Positions 25,411 to 35,541 are shown, counted from the stretch's first letter. The stretch: DNA of 64,000 nucleotides from CBDBBY01 sp965205055 (GCA_965205055.1 OZ242030.1:3658001-3722000); one strand, 5' to 3'. Translations and numbers: made by a program. Notes: generated from the sequence alone by a model not told the origin.

Positions 25411-26064
25411 TCAATCAATCTCCAAGCTCGGCAAGTTGCTCACGATCTTCATTGTTTCCAAGCTCACTGTAATCACTCTCTGAAACAGTTCCAGAGGGTA
25501 TTTTGGGTCGCCGATCGTTTCGTTGGCGTAGTCGTTGGCGTCGTTGACGATGCCACTGGCCTTGTCGGTTTTGACCACCTGTCGTTCGATCACCCATTCG
25601 AGCGCAGACTTGCCGTTGACAACATAGTCATAGGCATCAACGGGAATGTTCTGCATGGTGATGTTTTCGTTGTAGATGACGGTCGTTCTGTCCTTTGCTT
25701 TGCCTTTGCCACCGAATTTCATCTTCTTGACGCGATAAAACGTCTTCGGATCGGCCACCGTTTCCTGGACAAGGCAGTGATCTCCATCCTTGAAAGTGAC
25801 CATGTAGGGCTCGACGCTTTCGAAATTCACGTGCAAATGACCAAGGGCGCGGCCCGCATTGCTAAAAGACTTGAAATCATTGAAGTTTTTCACTGCAGGT
25901 ATGCGGGGTAGTTGCTTTGCCAGATTGTTTTCGAACCTCTCGCGGTAATCGGGCGAATGCAGCAGGCCGTAGATGTAGTAGAACAGATCTTCCTTGAATA
26001 TGTCCTTCCCCGGATAGGCTGCTTGAAAATGGTCGATCGCAACCTCTGTGATGGCATCGCGGTG
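25411..26064 (-). other. Out-of-frame C-terminal part of the type ISP restriction-modification gene
   Basis: Beyond the G10 tract the family sequence continues in a different frame: 'HRDAITEVAIDHFQAAYPGK', 'LFYYIYGLLHSPDYRERF' and 'NNLAKQLPRIPAVKNFNDFK', to a stop at 25411. These are the usual C-terminal motifs of type ISP enzymes, in or near the target-recognition region. About 217 residues are lost from the product as the sequence stands. A GTG at 25893 could start a 160-residue fragment, but no ribosome binding site supports that. One base gained or two lost in the tract would restore one continuous protein of about 1,628 residues. Confidence 0.85.
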
Positions 26065-29000
26065 CGGGGGGGGGGTAATTCGTTAATAGACAGAGCGACG
26101 AGGCCGTCATCGGGATGAGCGTCCTCATAAAGGTAAAGTGGGAAGCATTGTCCTGTGTCAACGGTATGGAGATTCGGCATCTTGTCGCACATCAACGCTG
26201 AAAACCCGGAACGCGCACCGATACCGGAAACTTGAATGACCAGATTATCCGCTCCTGCATTTGGGAAAATACGTGGCATCTGATACACTCTCTCATTCAA
26301 GCGACGGCTAAAATATTGCCACTGAATAGTAAAAGGCCGATAGCAGATAGGAATAATTTCACCGTCATCAAATTTAAGTTGCTTTTCTTTTTTGAAGTCG
26401 TTTTTTAGCGACCAAGTCCAACTGTATTCTTGTGGATCGTTATTGACATAGCGGTCAACTTCGCCCAAGTAACCATCTTTCACTTTTCTTTCCAATTCAC
26501 GGGAGTAATTTGAGATCAGGCGGCGAATATTCTTTTCAAGTTTCGAGCAACTTGATTGGATACACCAAACGTCCCGATTAGTGACGACACCAAGTGAATA
26601 GTTTTCGAAGATCTTTGGATAATTGCTTGATTTCTTTCCAATTGCGATAAATTGATCGAATCGACGGTCCACCTGATCTAACCAATCATTGTTCTCGTCC
26701 GGGATGATCTGTTCCCATCCGGCTTCTTTCGTAATTCCGTCGATTGAACCAAAGTTTCCGACAATATTCAGTTTTTGCTTTGTTGTCAGGTTTAGGCCGA
26801 TGTCATGGAAATAAAGATGCCCGTTCTCGACAGCCTCCGGGTTCTTTATCAATACCGCAATAGAAATTCCCGTCATACTGCCTGGACCAAAAACATTTTG
26901 TCCTTCTCGTGCAGATCCCTTAGAGAGCATGTTTTTTCGAATGTCACCGCGCAAGTGGAAGACGTAAAGGTCGCTAAACTCCTCAGCCAAGCACTTGCGC
27001 ATACCATCAGCAAAGTTGCGTTCAATCCACGCGCTGCCGGATACAAATGCCATAACGCCAGTATCGCCTATCCGATCACTTGCCCAACGGAATGCCCGGA
27101 TATAGGAGTCGTAGAGGTTCTGTAGAAGGCCGGCACCCGAGTGCTCAGCATAGGTATCCCGTATTCGCGCATCCAAATTCCCGTATTTGAGGTTCTTCGC
27201 GTTATCGTGCTCGTTCTTCTGTCCCGCCGAATATGGCGGATTGCCGATGATGACGCTGATATCAAGCTCTTTTTGTCGAATACGGCGTTCGGAATTGTCA
27301 GGCAGGAGATTAGCAATCATGTCGCGTTCCTGCTCATACATCTGGAAAGTGTCAGTCAGAAGAATGCCCTTGAATGGTTCGTAGGGAGCATCTTCATTCA
27401 AGCGGCCTTGCACCAATTCGTGATAAACCGTTTCGATATTTACGGCGGCGATGTAATAAGCGAGCAGCACGAGGTCGTTGGCATGAATCTCATGCTTGTA
27501 CTTGTGCTTAAGCTCCTCCGGTGCGATCAAGCCGGATTGCAGCAGCCGGGTAATAAAGGTGCCGACACCGACAAAGGGATCAAGGATATTGACGCCCTTT
27601 GACCCAAGCGTTTGGCCGAATTGCGCCTTAAGCACGTCGTTAACGGAATGGATAATGAAATCCACTACCTCTACGGGCGTATGGACGATGCCAAGCCGCC
27701 GAGTTAGTACGGGAAATGCTTCCTTAAAGAAGCGGTCGTAGAGTTTCAGAATTAGTTCCTGTCGGCCGCGAGCTGTTACAACATCAGCGGCGCGGCGCTC
27801 CACGCTGGCATAGAATTTGGTGAGACTTTCGGATTCCTTGGCCAAATTGTGCTCATGCAACTGGCCAAGCACGGTCTCCATCGCGCGTGAAACAGGATTT
27901 TTCTTGGTGAATTGGCTGCTTTTGAAGAGTGCGTCGAATACGGGCTTGGTAATGAGATGCTGTGCCAGCATCTCGACAGCTTCGCTCTCGGTAACTTCGG
28001 GGTTCAGATCGTCCTGTAGTTCTTCAACAAAGGCGAGGAATGCCTGCCGCTCCGAACTATCTTGCTTGACGATTCCGGTGATGCGGGTTATATGAGTCTG
28101 GGCGATTTCGGAAATGTCCTTGGCCCATTTGTCCCAATATTCGCGGGTGCCGCATTTCTCGACGATTTTGGCCATGATGGCTCGGGTGAATTCGTCAAAG
28201 ACAAATTGGTCCTGCACAATGCTGACATCCCGGCGGAATTCGGGGTCGTCTTTTCCAATCCCTGCATTGGCATTGACCGCCGAGGTCTTGGATGTGGCAA
28301 AGTCGTCAACCACGGCGGTCAGCTCTTTCAACTCGGTCTCCGAGGAAATACGCACCAGCACAACCTTGTCACTGATATCCTCGCCAATATCCGCTTGGTT
28401 GATACGGGCATCCATCCGCTCGTCATGGGCGCGAAGGGCATTCAGTATCTGCCAGATAACCCTGAATCGTTCATTATTGCTTAGCGCGTCTTCCGGCTCG
28501 GTATTCGGCGGAATGGCAATGGGCAGGATCACATACCCCAGTTTCTTTCCCTCGGCTCGGCGCATAACCCGCCCAACGGACTGCACCACGTCAATTTGGC
28601 TTTTTCGCGGGTGCATGAACATGATGGCGTCTAGACCGGGCACGTCCACGCCTTCGGACAGCACTCTGGCGTTGGTGAGGATGCGGCAGCCGTTATCGTC
28701 CGCGTCCTCTTTGAGCCAGTTCAGCATCTCTTCGCGGGTGCTGGCGTTGCAACTGCCGTCGATATGGCGGATTTCGGTTTGTAGTTGTGCAGCGTTGTTG
28801 ACCAGTTCACTCCTTGTGTATTCTTCAACAACCTGCGTGAATTCATCTTCAATGATTTCAGACTTCTTGATGGTCCGGCAGAAAGCCAACGCCCGTCTCA
28901 TTGGCCGCGGGTCAAATTCCAGATCGGCGGCGAGATCGCTCTTTGTCAAAGCCTTGTAGCAGCCAATGATCTTGGTGGCATCATCCAGCGTTAGTTCCGG

Positions 29001-30296
29001 CCCATCCTTCAGGCGGTTCTGAATGGTTTGGGAAATCAACCCTTCATCAACTGCCAACACCACGACTTTATAGTCCGTCAGCAGCTCGTTCTCGACGGCC
29101 CAGCCAAATCCTCGATGGAAAAGGTCTTCACCGAACTTGGTCGCATCATCCATGGAGGCAAGTTCGGCTCCGTGATCATCCGCCTTGCGCTTGGCTGCTT
29201 CGGCAAAGATGCGTGGCGTGGCCGTCATGTAGAGCCGCTTCTTCGCGGCGACATAGTCATTACTGTGGATGCGCACAAAGTTGCTGTCATCCTCGCCTTT
29301 CAACGTAACGCCAGTTGTGCGGTGCGCTTCATCGCAAATCGCCAGATCAAATTCCGGCAGGCCGAATTGCTGCTGCGCGCGGGTCAAGACATCTATTGAA
29401 TGGTAAGTCGAGAAGACGACCGTCATTCTTTCCGAGCGGGCATCACTGACCTGTTTTGCAATTTTCTCCGGATCGGTTGTCGCGGGGAAAGCAAGGTCAT
29501 GCACATTCAGATCAAGGCTGTCGGGGTCGACTCGTCGGCCAACCTTAGCATCTGAACACGCCGAAAATGCCGTAAAATCCTCCTGACAGTCATTTTTCCA
29601 TTCTCTAACGGTTTGAGACATCAGTGCCAGCGAGGGAACCATGAACAGAACGTGCTTTCCAGTTCCCGCAAGGGTTTCGGCAATTCGCAATGCCGTGAAG
29701 GTCTTTCCAGTTCCGCAAGCCATGATGAGCTTGCCGCGATCAGCTTTTCCAAGGCCGTCCGCCACCGCTGCCAGAGCTTCGCGCTGATGGTCTCTGATTG
29801 TCTTTTTGGGGGCCAGCCCGACTTTGCCGGTGTGAACGAACCGGGACCAGTCAATTCGGCTGGCTTCAAGTTCATTGATCCCTATCCGGTTCCAGTCTTT
29901 TGAAAGCTTGTCGAGTGTCGATTTCGCATTTCGCCCGAAATCTTTGCGTGTTGTGTCGACAATAATCAGACGCGTGAAGAGCTCATTGGACGCCATAGAA
30001 ATGAACTTGTCGATATCTCGCTTCTGAATGCTGTGGTCAGGTGCATAGAACTTGCACTGAATTGCTGCGAAGCCGGAACTATCTGCGAGAGTTGCAACCA
30101 GATCTATTCCAGTGTCTGCGCTGCTCCAGCCGTGGGAAGCGGCCCATTCAGCAAATGGCACAACCACCGAGTAATATTGCTTCTGCGTATCGTCATTTTC
30201 CAGAAAAACGCGGACCAGACGTTCGAAATACTCGCCTTTTTCGCGTTCGGTTCGCGCCGACGCATGATACGCATTCAAGATTTCTTGCAACTGCAT
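25890..30296 (-). CDS. Type ISP restriction-modification enzyme (helicase-methyltransferase), truncated by frameshift at a G tract
   Basis: 1468 residues as read. The N-terminal Mrr-like nuclease domain has 'DTGIDLVATLAD' and 'GFAAIQCKFYAP', the D...QxK active site. The SF2 helicase follows, with 'MACGTGKTFTALRIAE' and 'ICDEAHRTTG', and motif VI 'VQSVGRVMRRAEGK'. The gamma-class adenine methyltransferase has motif I 'ILDPFVGVGTFI' and motif IV 'IGNPPYSAGQ'. This order is that of LlaBIII-like single-chain enzymes, which modify and cleave DNA with one polypeptide. At 26066-26075 a run of ten G (C on the coding strand) throws the frame, and the last ~55 residues as read are not family-like. The true C-terminus lies in another frame down to 25411. 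The gene is therefore off or truncated, plausibly by phase variation. Confidence 0.9.
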   Translation of the reverse strand: MQLQEILNAYHASARTEREKGEYFERLVRVFLENDDTQKQYYSVVVPFAEWAASHGWSSADTGIDLVATLADSSGFAAIQCKFYAPDHSIQKRDIDKFISMASNELFTRLIIVDTTRKDFGRNAKSTLDKLSKDWNRIGINELEASRIDWSRFVHTGKVGLAPKKTIRDHQREALAAVADGLGKADRGKLIMACGTGKTFTALRIAETLAGTGKHVLFMVPSLALMSQTVREWKNDCQEDFTAFSACSDAKVGRRVDPDSLDLNVHDLAFPATTDPEKIAKQVSDARSERMTVVFSTYHSIDVLTRAQQQFGLPEFDLAICDEAHRTTGVTLKGEDDSNFVRIHSNDYVAAKKRLYMTATPRIFAEAAKRKADDHGAELASMDDATKFGEDLFHRGFGWAVENELLTDYKVVVLAVDEGLISQTIQNRLKDGPELTLDDATKIIGCYKALTKSDLAADLEFDPRPMRRALAFCRTIKKSEIIEDEFTQVVEEYTRSELVNNAAQLQTEIRHIDGSCNASTREEMLNWLKEDADDNGCRILTNARVLSEGVDVPGLDAIMFMHPRKSQIDVVQSVGRVMRRAEGKKLGYVILPIAIPPNTEPEDALSNNERFRVIWQILNALRAHDERMDARINQADIGEDISDKVVLVRISSETELKELTAVVDDFATSKTSAVNANAGIGKDDPEFRRDVSIVQDQFVFDEFTRAIMAKIVEKCGTREYWDKWAKDISEIAQTHITRITGIVKQDSSERQAFLAFVEELQDDLNPEVTESEAVEMLAQHLITKPVFDALFKSSQFTKKNPVSRAMETVLGQLHEHNLAKESESLTKFYASVERRAADVVTARGRQELILKLYDRFFKEAFPVLTRRLGIVHTPVEVVDFIIHSVNDVLKAQFGQTLGSKGVNILDPFVGVGTFITRLLQSGLIAPEELKHKYKHEIHANDLVLLAYYIAAVNIETVYHELVQGRLNEDAPYEPFKGILLTDTFQMYEQERDMIANLLPDNSERRIRQKELDISVIIGNPPYSAGQKNEHDNAKNLKYGNLDARIRDTYAEHSGAGLLQNLYDSYIRAFRWASDRIGDTGVMAFVSGSAWIERNFADGMRKCLAEEFSDLYVFHLRGDIRKNMLSKGSAREGQNVFGPGSMTGISIAVLIKNPEAVENGHLYFHDIGLNLTTKQKLNIVGNFGSIDGITKEAGWEQIIPDENNDWLDQVDRRFDQFIAIGKKSSNYPKIFENYSLGVVTNRDVWCIQSSCSKLEKNIRRLISNYSRELERKVKDGYLGEVDRYVNNDPQEYSWTWSLKNDFKKEKQLKFDDGEIIPICYRPFTIQWQYFSRRLNERVYQMPRIFPNAGADNLVIQVSGIGARSGFSALMCDKMPNLHTVDTGQCFPLYLYEDAHPDDGLVALSINELPPPRTAMPSQRLRSTIFKQPIRGRTYSRKICSTTSTACCIRPITARGSKTIWQSNYPAYLQ
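26066..26075. repeat. G10 homopolymer tract inside the type ISP gene
   Basis: Ten consecutive G on the plus strand (C10 on the coding strand). The frames before and after match the family only if the tract has 8 or 11 C, so the present length puts the gene out of frame. No other homopolymer of this length was noticed in the window's genes. Slipped-strand variation is the natural explanation; a sequencing or assembly length error is the alternative. Confidence 0.9.
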
Positions 30297-30601
30297 CTAA
30301 TCGTGCCCTCAATATTCTTCCTCTGCCAGAGCGGGATTCATAACCCGAATGCTCATATATCTATCCTGCGGTTGACCATAGACTGATTCAACAGCGAATG
30401 TCACAGTAGATGAACTCAGAGCGAAGCAGAATTTGTTTGAATCCGTACGTTCTATATCTTGCATGATCGAAGATCATTGTTCGCTGTGTGTTTGCGCCGA
30501 AATCAGATAAGTGTATCGCATCGCCAGGCCAGAAAAAGGCCGTGGGCTGGCTTCAAACTCTGCAACATGGATTCCCTCCTTCGAGTTTTCGACTCGTTTG
30601 T

Positions 30602-30724
30602 TTAGCCGATTGCTCTCCGGAAACCCCGGAGCAGTTCATGGCTTTTCTCAATTGACTCGAAATGGCTCACGAGCCCGGCCATGAGATTTTCATAGGTCAG
30701 AGGATCGTAAAGGTCGGGCATCAT
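30602..30724 (-). pseudogene. Short ORF overlapping the methyltransferase stop, possibly a truncated restriction endonuclease
   Basis: A 40-residue frame starts at an ATGATG that overlaps the stop of the methyltransferase gene, giving the coupled junction typical of restriction-modification operons. Its start, 'MMPDLYDPLTYENLMAGLVS' then 'HFESIEKSHELLRGF', looks like the N-terminus of a real protein but stops at 30602. It may be the remnant of the cognate endonuclease; resemblance to the beginning of Eco29kI-like nucleases is suspected from memory only. Downstream to 30297 there is no clear continuation, although a strong AAGGAGG precedes a 21-residue frame starting at 30568. Confidence 0.4.
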
Positions 30725-32034
30725 GGCCGCCGCAATTCTACTATGGATTCGTACAGTCGGTGTCCGTTCGCGCTGCCGACCCGGACGCTTGAATTGATGA
30801 TGCTGCTACCGACGCGCGTTCCCCGCGGTACATGGATGTCTACAAGCTCCAAACCTCGTTCTTCCGCAATTCTGCCGAGCAGCCTATCGGTCGGCACAGG
30901 AACGCCTTGCAGGATGCTGTTGCCGATGACGACAAGGGCGGTACCGCCTTTACGCATGCTCCACCGGATTCCGTCAGCGAAGCGGCCGCAGTCGTTGAAG
31001 TACCGCGCTGCGTAGTTCGCCCAGCCTTGCCCGCCGTAAACACCCCGGTCGGAATTTCGTTGTCGAATGGTAGCGAGCGTCCTGCGTAACTCGGTGCTTT
31101 GAATTGACGCGTCAAGTTCAATCGTCGCTCGGGCGCGGGCATTCTGCCAGTAGCTTCCGAAATTCAGCTCCTCTAGGGCTTTCATATCTTTCGGACAGGC
31201 ACAGAATCCCAGCCAATAAAGCTGCGGGCGGGTGTTGCGGTTGTAATGGTAGTTGTTCAGGTATGGCGGCGAAGTCACCAAAAGGTCGACACTGCCCTCG
31301 TCTAGCCTAGCATGCGCATCAAAAAATGATGCGGCGTGGACGGATCCACTTTTCCGCCGCCGGTCCTTCCTTCGGGACCGGTACCAAGCGGAGTCTTCCG
31401 CCATAGCCAGCAATTTGCTGACTATGGCGTCCGCTACAGGATAGTCATCGACTTCAGCCCGACCTGCCGATGATTTGCGGCCGAGGCTCGGCTCATACGA
31501 ATAGTTTGAGAACGCGATCATCTGCGAGGCGAAAGCCAGCCGGAAGGCTGGCGCAATTTCTTCCGGCAACTGTGCGGCATAATCCTGCAGCAGCAGTACT
31601 TTAGTTTCGACCGCCGGGCTATAGAAGGCCGTGCGCGTGCGAAAGGATTCAGGCGGCACGGAGTGCGGAGTCCGTCCGTCCCGCTCAGCTTGTACCATGA
31701 AGTCGCGAACATCATTTGCCGCAGCTTTCAATGCAGCGGAATCAAGTCGGTGGGCTGAAAGCTTCACTCGCGCCGCGAAAGTGGCATATGGATTAATTTC
31801 GAAGCCGAGTGCGCGATGTCCGCTGAGGTCAGCCTCCACAAGCGTAGTGCCGACACCCGCAAACGGATCCAGTACCACGCCCGGGCAGGACAGGTGCCGT
31901 TCTAAGGCATCGTCGACGAAATCGCGGGAGTAACCGGCAATCCAAGGAACCCAGCGATGGATGGGTTGGGTTCGGTTTGCCATGAAAGCCGGGTCGCGGA
32001 ATGCGCAGCCGTTGGCTCTGGCGGGACTGTTCAC
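30721..32034 (-). CDS. Site-specific DNA methyltransferase (N4-cytosine/N6-adenine class)
   Basis: 437 residues from GTG 32034, preceded at 8 bases by GAGG; ATG 31983 is an alternative without a site. The AdoMet motif I is 'VVLDPFAGVGTTLVEADLSG', and the catalytic motif IV is 'LLVTSPPYLNNYHY', the TSPPY form most common in N4-cytosine methyltransferases. Motif order IV after I, and motif X near the N-terminus, cannot be firmly classed. The last bases overlap a short ORF that may be a broken endonuclease partner. If so, the enzyme is now a solitary modification gene. Confidence 0.82.
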   Translation of the reverse strand: MNSPARANGCAFRDPAFMANRTQPIHRWVPWIAGYSRDFVDDALERHLSCPGVVLDPFAGVGTTLVEADLSGHRALGFEINPYATFAARVKLSAHRLDSAALKAAANDVRDFMVQAERDGRTPHSVPPESFRTRTAFYSPAVETKVLLLQDYAAQLPEEIAPAFRLAFASQMIAFSNYSYEPSLGRKSSAGRAEVDDYPVADAIVSKLLAMAEDSAWYRSRRKDRRRKSGSVHAASFFDAHARLDEGSVDLLVTSPPYLNNYHYNRNTRPQLYWLGFCACPKDMKALEELNFGSYWQNARARATIELDASIQSTELRRTLATIRQRNSDRGVYGGQGWANYAARYFNDCGRFADGIRWSMRKGGTALVVIGNSILQGVPVPTDRLLGRIAEERGLELVDIHVPRGTRVGSSIINSSVRVGSANGHRLYESIVELRRP

Positions 32035-32586
32035 GTTCTTGACCTCTGGGCGAAAAACAGGCCGCTCCTATCGCGCTCGCGCACGTTTTCCGTTCCTTCT
32101 ATCGCCAACTTCCGCACGGGCGCTTCACACATCGTTGGGGTGGCTTTGAAATCCCGGCTGAGCCACTATGAAACCTGAACTTCCGCAAGCGCTCTACCGA
32201 TTCGCGAAATGGGCTTCCCTATACCCATAGGGATACCCTTGGCGGCCATCTGTTTGTCAAATCGCCAGATATCTGCACGGCCCTTGTAAAGTCGCTCATG
32301 TCTATTCCCGTTCCGCTTCGTTTTGCGCACAAACAAACTACTTTGGCTGCTGCGGTACCATCCCGCGCTTGAATTCGGGTGCAGTGTGTCCGGTCAAATC
32401 CGCACCCCGGAAGGTAACGCAACTATCCTACGCATCCGCCACGACCACTGACTAATCTCCCTAGCCTTTGCGGTGGCGTGCGCCGCTGACAACAGAAAGG
32501 GTGCGCACACGGTTTGTAAAACCTAAATGGTTGGACAGCAAGGAACTGGAACTGTCTGTCTGAATGAGCGCGGTTTCAACACTTTG
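32035..32586. other. Intergenic region without a recognised gene
   Basis: This ~550-base region lies upstream of the methyltransferase and left of a MITE-like element. Only short frames without recognisable content occur. It presumably holds the methyltransferase promoter close to 32050. Confidence 0.45.
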
Positions 32587-32744
32587 CTAGGAGCGTGTCC
32601 GAGTATTCGTGGCATCGCCAATATACGTAGATACATTGATGTTGTGTAGCACAACATATGGATATTTCATCGATAATTTTCTAGATGCTGTACAGAAAAT
32701 TTCCGTCAAATTCAGCGGCGGCTATTTCTCGGACACGCTCCTAG
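32587..32744. mobile_element. 158-bp MITE-like element with IS630-type ends
   Basis: Bases 32587-32603 (ctaggagcgtgtccgag) and 32728-32744 are perfect 17-base inverted repeats around an AT-rich non-coding centre. The repeats contain GAGCGTGTCCGA, which is also the terminus of the intact IS630 element at 43561-44614, and both are framed by TA. It is therefore probably a non-autonomous derivative that an IS630 transposase can move. It abuts the end of an IS5 remnant. Confidence 0.7.
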
Positions 32745-33165
32745 GGTCTGTCTCTGCTAAATCATGCATCATTTCGACGACGGCAGTGAGGTTCAGGAAG
32801 CCCAAAACGTCGCGTCGAACTTGTCGAACGGCGTTAAGATGCGCCGGTATTCCTTGAGTCTTCGGAACAGCCGTTCGATCTCGTTCCGAAACTTGTAGGT
32901 TTCTCGGTCGTGGTTCCGTTCGGCTTTCCGGTTCGCCTTCGGCGGCACGACCGGCGTCATCTCCATTTCCTCGGCAAAGCGGCAGGTCTCGTCGCCTTCG
33001 TAGGCACGGTTGATCGCCAGAGGGGCGTTCCCGACCGGCTCGTCCCAGTTCTCCAGCAGGGCGCGACCCTCGGACGCGTCGTGGGCATTCCCGCCGGACA
33101 GGCGGAAAATCACGGCCTGTCACCCGCTTGCGGAGACCATGTGGATCGGGTGCATCTCATGATTC
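32745..33165 (-). pseudogene. IS5-family transposase, C-terminal remnant
   Basis: On the minus strand the C-terminal half of an IS5-type DDE transposase is readable: 'IHMVSASG', a stop, 'FRLSGGNAHDASEGRALLE', then 'NEIERLFRRLKEYRRILTPF', which carries the catalytic Glu, then a frameshift and 'FLNLTAVVEMMHDLA'. There is at least one stop and one frameshift. The N-terminal half in the same orientation lies at 34740-34952, beyond an IS110 transposase, so the element was probably split by that insertion and then decayed. Confidence 0.75.
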
Positions 33166-33351
33166 TTCTGTATCTCGACTGTGATATTGCGTTCCCGTCG
33201 CCGGCCTTCGCGAGGGCCGGCGACGGGGCGGCGCATGGCGCATGATTCTTGTGGGATGACCACGCTACCAAGACGGCCAGCGCCGCCTCTCTTCATCGTC
33301 TCGAACAGTTGATTGCGGCCATCAAGGACCGCGCACCAGAAGGAAGAGAGA

Positions 33352-34313
33352 ATGAATACTGTATCACATCCGGAGATCATTGGCTTGGACGTCTCGCGCG
33401 ATTGGCTCGACATCCATTGCTTGAGCGACGACCGCCGGATTCGCCTGCCGAACACGGACGAAGGCCATTCGGAGCTGGAGGCGGTCGTCGGCGACAGGGA
33501 GGCCCTGGTCTGCTTCGAGGCCACGGGCGGCCACGAATGGCGTCTTTGGGCGAGCATGGCGGCGGCGGGGATCGAAGCGCGGCAGCTCGCTCCGGCGCAA
33601 GCCGAGGCGTTCGGGAGAAGCCGGGGCACTTTGGCCAAGACGGACCGGATCGACGCCGAACTGATCGCCCGCTTCATGGCGTTCCGCCCGGAGGCCGGAC
33701 GCCGGCTGCCGAGCGGAAGGCTGCGCGACCTCAGGACGCTGACGACCAAGCGCAGGCAACTCGTCGAGATGCGCAAAAGCGCGCGGCAGCAGGCCAAAGC
33801 GGATCTGAGGAACGGCGCGGCCGAGTCGGTCGAGGATTTGACCGGCGAGCTTCTCGAGCTGCTGGAGCGCCAGATCTCGGAGGTCGAAGAAAGGATCGGG
33901 AGCCTTCTTGCGAACGAAGCCGTCCTGGCCGAGACCGCCGCCATCCTGCAGTCGGTTCCGGGGATCGGCCCGGTGGTTTGCGCGATGCCGGTCGCGGAGA
34001 TGCCCGAGCTCGGCCGGATCTCCGGGGAGCAGGCCGCCGCGCTCGCGGGAGTAGTGTGCCGCTCGCGTGGGACAGCGGACAGATGCGCGGGAAGCGAACG
34101 ATCGGCGGCGGCCGCCGGGCGCTCCGATGCGTCTTGTACCAAGCCGCGCTTGTCGCTTCGATTCACAACGCGGACTTGAAGCTGTTCGCCGATCGGCTGC
34201 GGAAGGAGGGGAAGCCGCACAAGGTGGTCGTCACCGCCGTCGCCCGCAAGCTCGTGGTGATCGCCAACGCCTTGTGCAAATCCCGCCAGCCCTGGGCGCC
34301 GCAATCCGGATGA
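33352..34313 (+). pseudogene. IS110-family transposase with frameshift
   Basis: Start ATG 33352 follows GGAAGAG. The N-terminal DEDD RuvC-like domain has 'EIIGLDVSRDWLDIH' and 'KTDRIDAELIARF'; the C-terminal transposase_20 domain has 'LQSVPGIGPVVCAMPVAEMP'. Near 34050 the frame breaks: 'EQAAALAG' is followed in another frame by 'VPLAWDSGQMRGKRTIGGGR' and the normal C-terminus 'VIANALCKSRQPW'. A 2-base insertion or 1-base deletion explains it. It is therefore probably inactive. A second copy of the 5' end of a related element occurs at 43370-43558. IS110 elements lack terminal repeats, so exact ends are not given. Confidence 0.8.
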
Positions 34314-34739
34314 CGGATCGCGGCCCGAGCGCCGAGGCCGGATGGGGCTGTGGGAATGTGGGCAATCCAGGCCCGGACCGCGGCACGGCCGAAAGCGCCG
34401 GAAAGGATTGTCCACAGGCTTTCCACGCTCTCCGCGCCGCCGCGAACGAAAAACGGGCGAACGACCCGAAAAGACAAAAATCCGGAACGATGTCCGGGTC
34501 CATCATCGGAAGCGGACGAATCGGACCCGGCGCAGCCCTGAAGAGGCAAAACCCGCATGAACCCCCAACGACCCGATCGCGCCGCGATTCCACCCGAATT
34601 TTAACCTCCGCGAGATACAGTTGCTTGGTCAGGCAGTTGCGGCGCTGCAGGCTCTCCAAAACACACAACCTTGGCGACAAGGTTCAAGGGTTCCAATGGT
34701 GACCAACCAAGAATCATGAGACACACCCATGTGGGTCTC

Positions 34740-34952
34740 CATGTTCCATCCGCCGCGCGACCAGCGGCGGAACCGGGCGTAGACTGTATACAATGTTCCA
34801 AAGCGCTCCAGCAGAGCGTGCCACGTGCACCCGTTCACCAAGACGTACAGGACCGCATTGATGAAAGTGATGTTCGAAATCTGCACGTTTCCGCGCTGAA
34901 CCTGCAGACAGGGGTGGATTTTGGCGTACTGTTTTGCTGTTATCTGATTCAT
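34740..34952 (-). pseudogene. IS5-family transposase, N-terminal remnant
   Basis: The minus strand encodes the N-terminal domain of an IS5-type transposase: 'ITAKQYAKIHPCLQVQRGNV', 'NAVLYVLVNGCTWHALLERF' and 'LYTVYARFRRWSRGG'. It then leaves the family pattern near 34740. Orientation and order relative to 32745-33165 fit one original element interrupted by the IS110 copy; about 70 middle residues are missing. Confidence 0.65.
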
Positions 34953-35149
34953 GACTGTGCACCGCTCGATTTTTATGTCATTGTCGACAGTCAGTTAAGC
35001 ATGTATCCAAGCAAAACCCAAGCAAAATTATAGCGTAGACAGGAGCTAGTTGAATCGCTTCTCGGCGATTTGCTCACAAGTACTTTTCACGGAACTGTTT
35101 CCGGTCGGCAATCCGCGTTTCCGGTAGAGGTATTAGAGCATTCGGTCCC

Positions 35150-35541
35150 AGTTAGACTTAATTTAGCCAATGCAGACCGCGGCAGCTACATCCCGCCAGC
35201 CGTGCGGCTTCAAATCGGCTATGACGCCAACAACCAATCCGTCATGTCGTTAATTGCTTGATCCTCTCCATCAACACTTTCTGTTCGCCATTGTCCAGCG
35301 CCAAGGCCCACACCATCACAGCTGCCCACTCAAGGGGATGGTACTGATTGATGACGAAGGTCACCATCCGAATGCCAAATATTTCCTCGCAGACATTTCG
35401 AATCCATAACGCCCCGTCGCAAAGTACGACCAATTCTCTCGCCGCAAAAAAGCTGTTCCGGGCACCGGACTGCTCCACGCGATCGGCGACGGATACCACC
35501 CCGACGATAAGACGGGCACAACAACGAGTGAACTCAGACAA
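35150..35541 (-). pseudogene. ISKra4-like transposase remnant
   Basis: On the minus strand 'ELVVLCDGALWIRNVCEEIF' recalls the 'VVLGDGAEWIW...EEIF' motif of ISKra4-type transposases, followed by 'NQYHPLEWA' and, after a break, 'VIADLKPHGWRDVAAAVCI'. The frame is interrupted and both ends are missing. Family assignment is from motif resemblance only. Confidence 0.5.

Noticed and set aside
25877..26161. 94-codon frame across the G tract
   Set aside because: This is the third frame of the type ISP gene and resembles neither the upstream nor the downstream family sequence.
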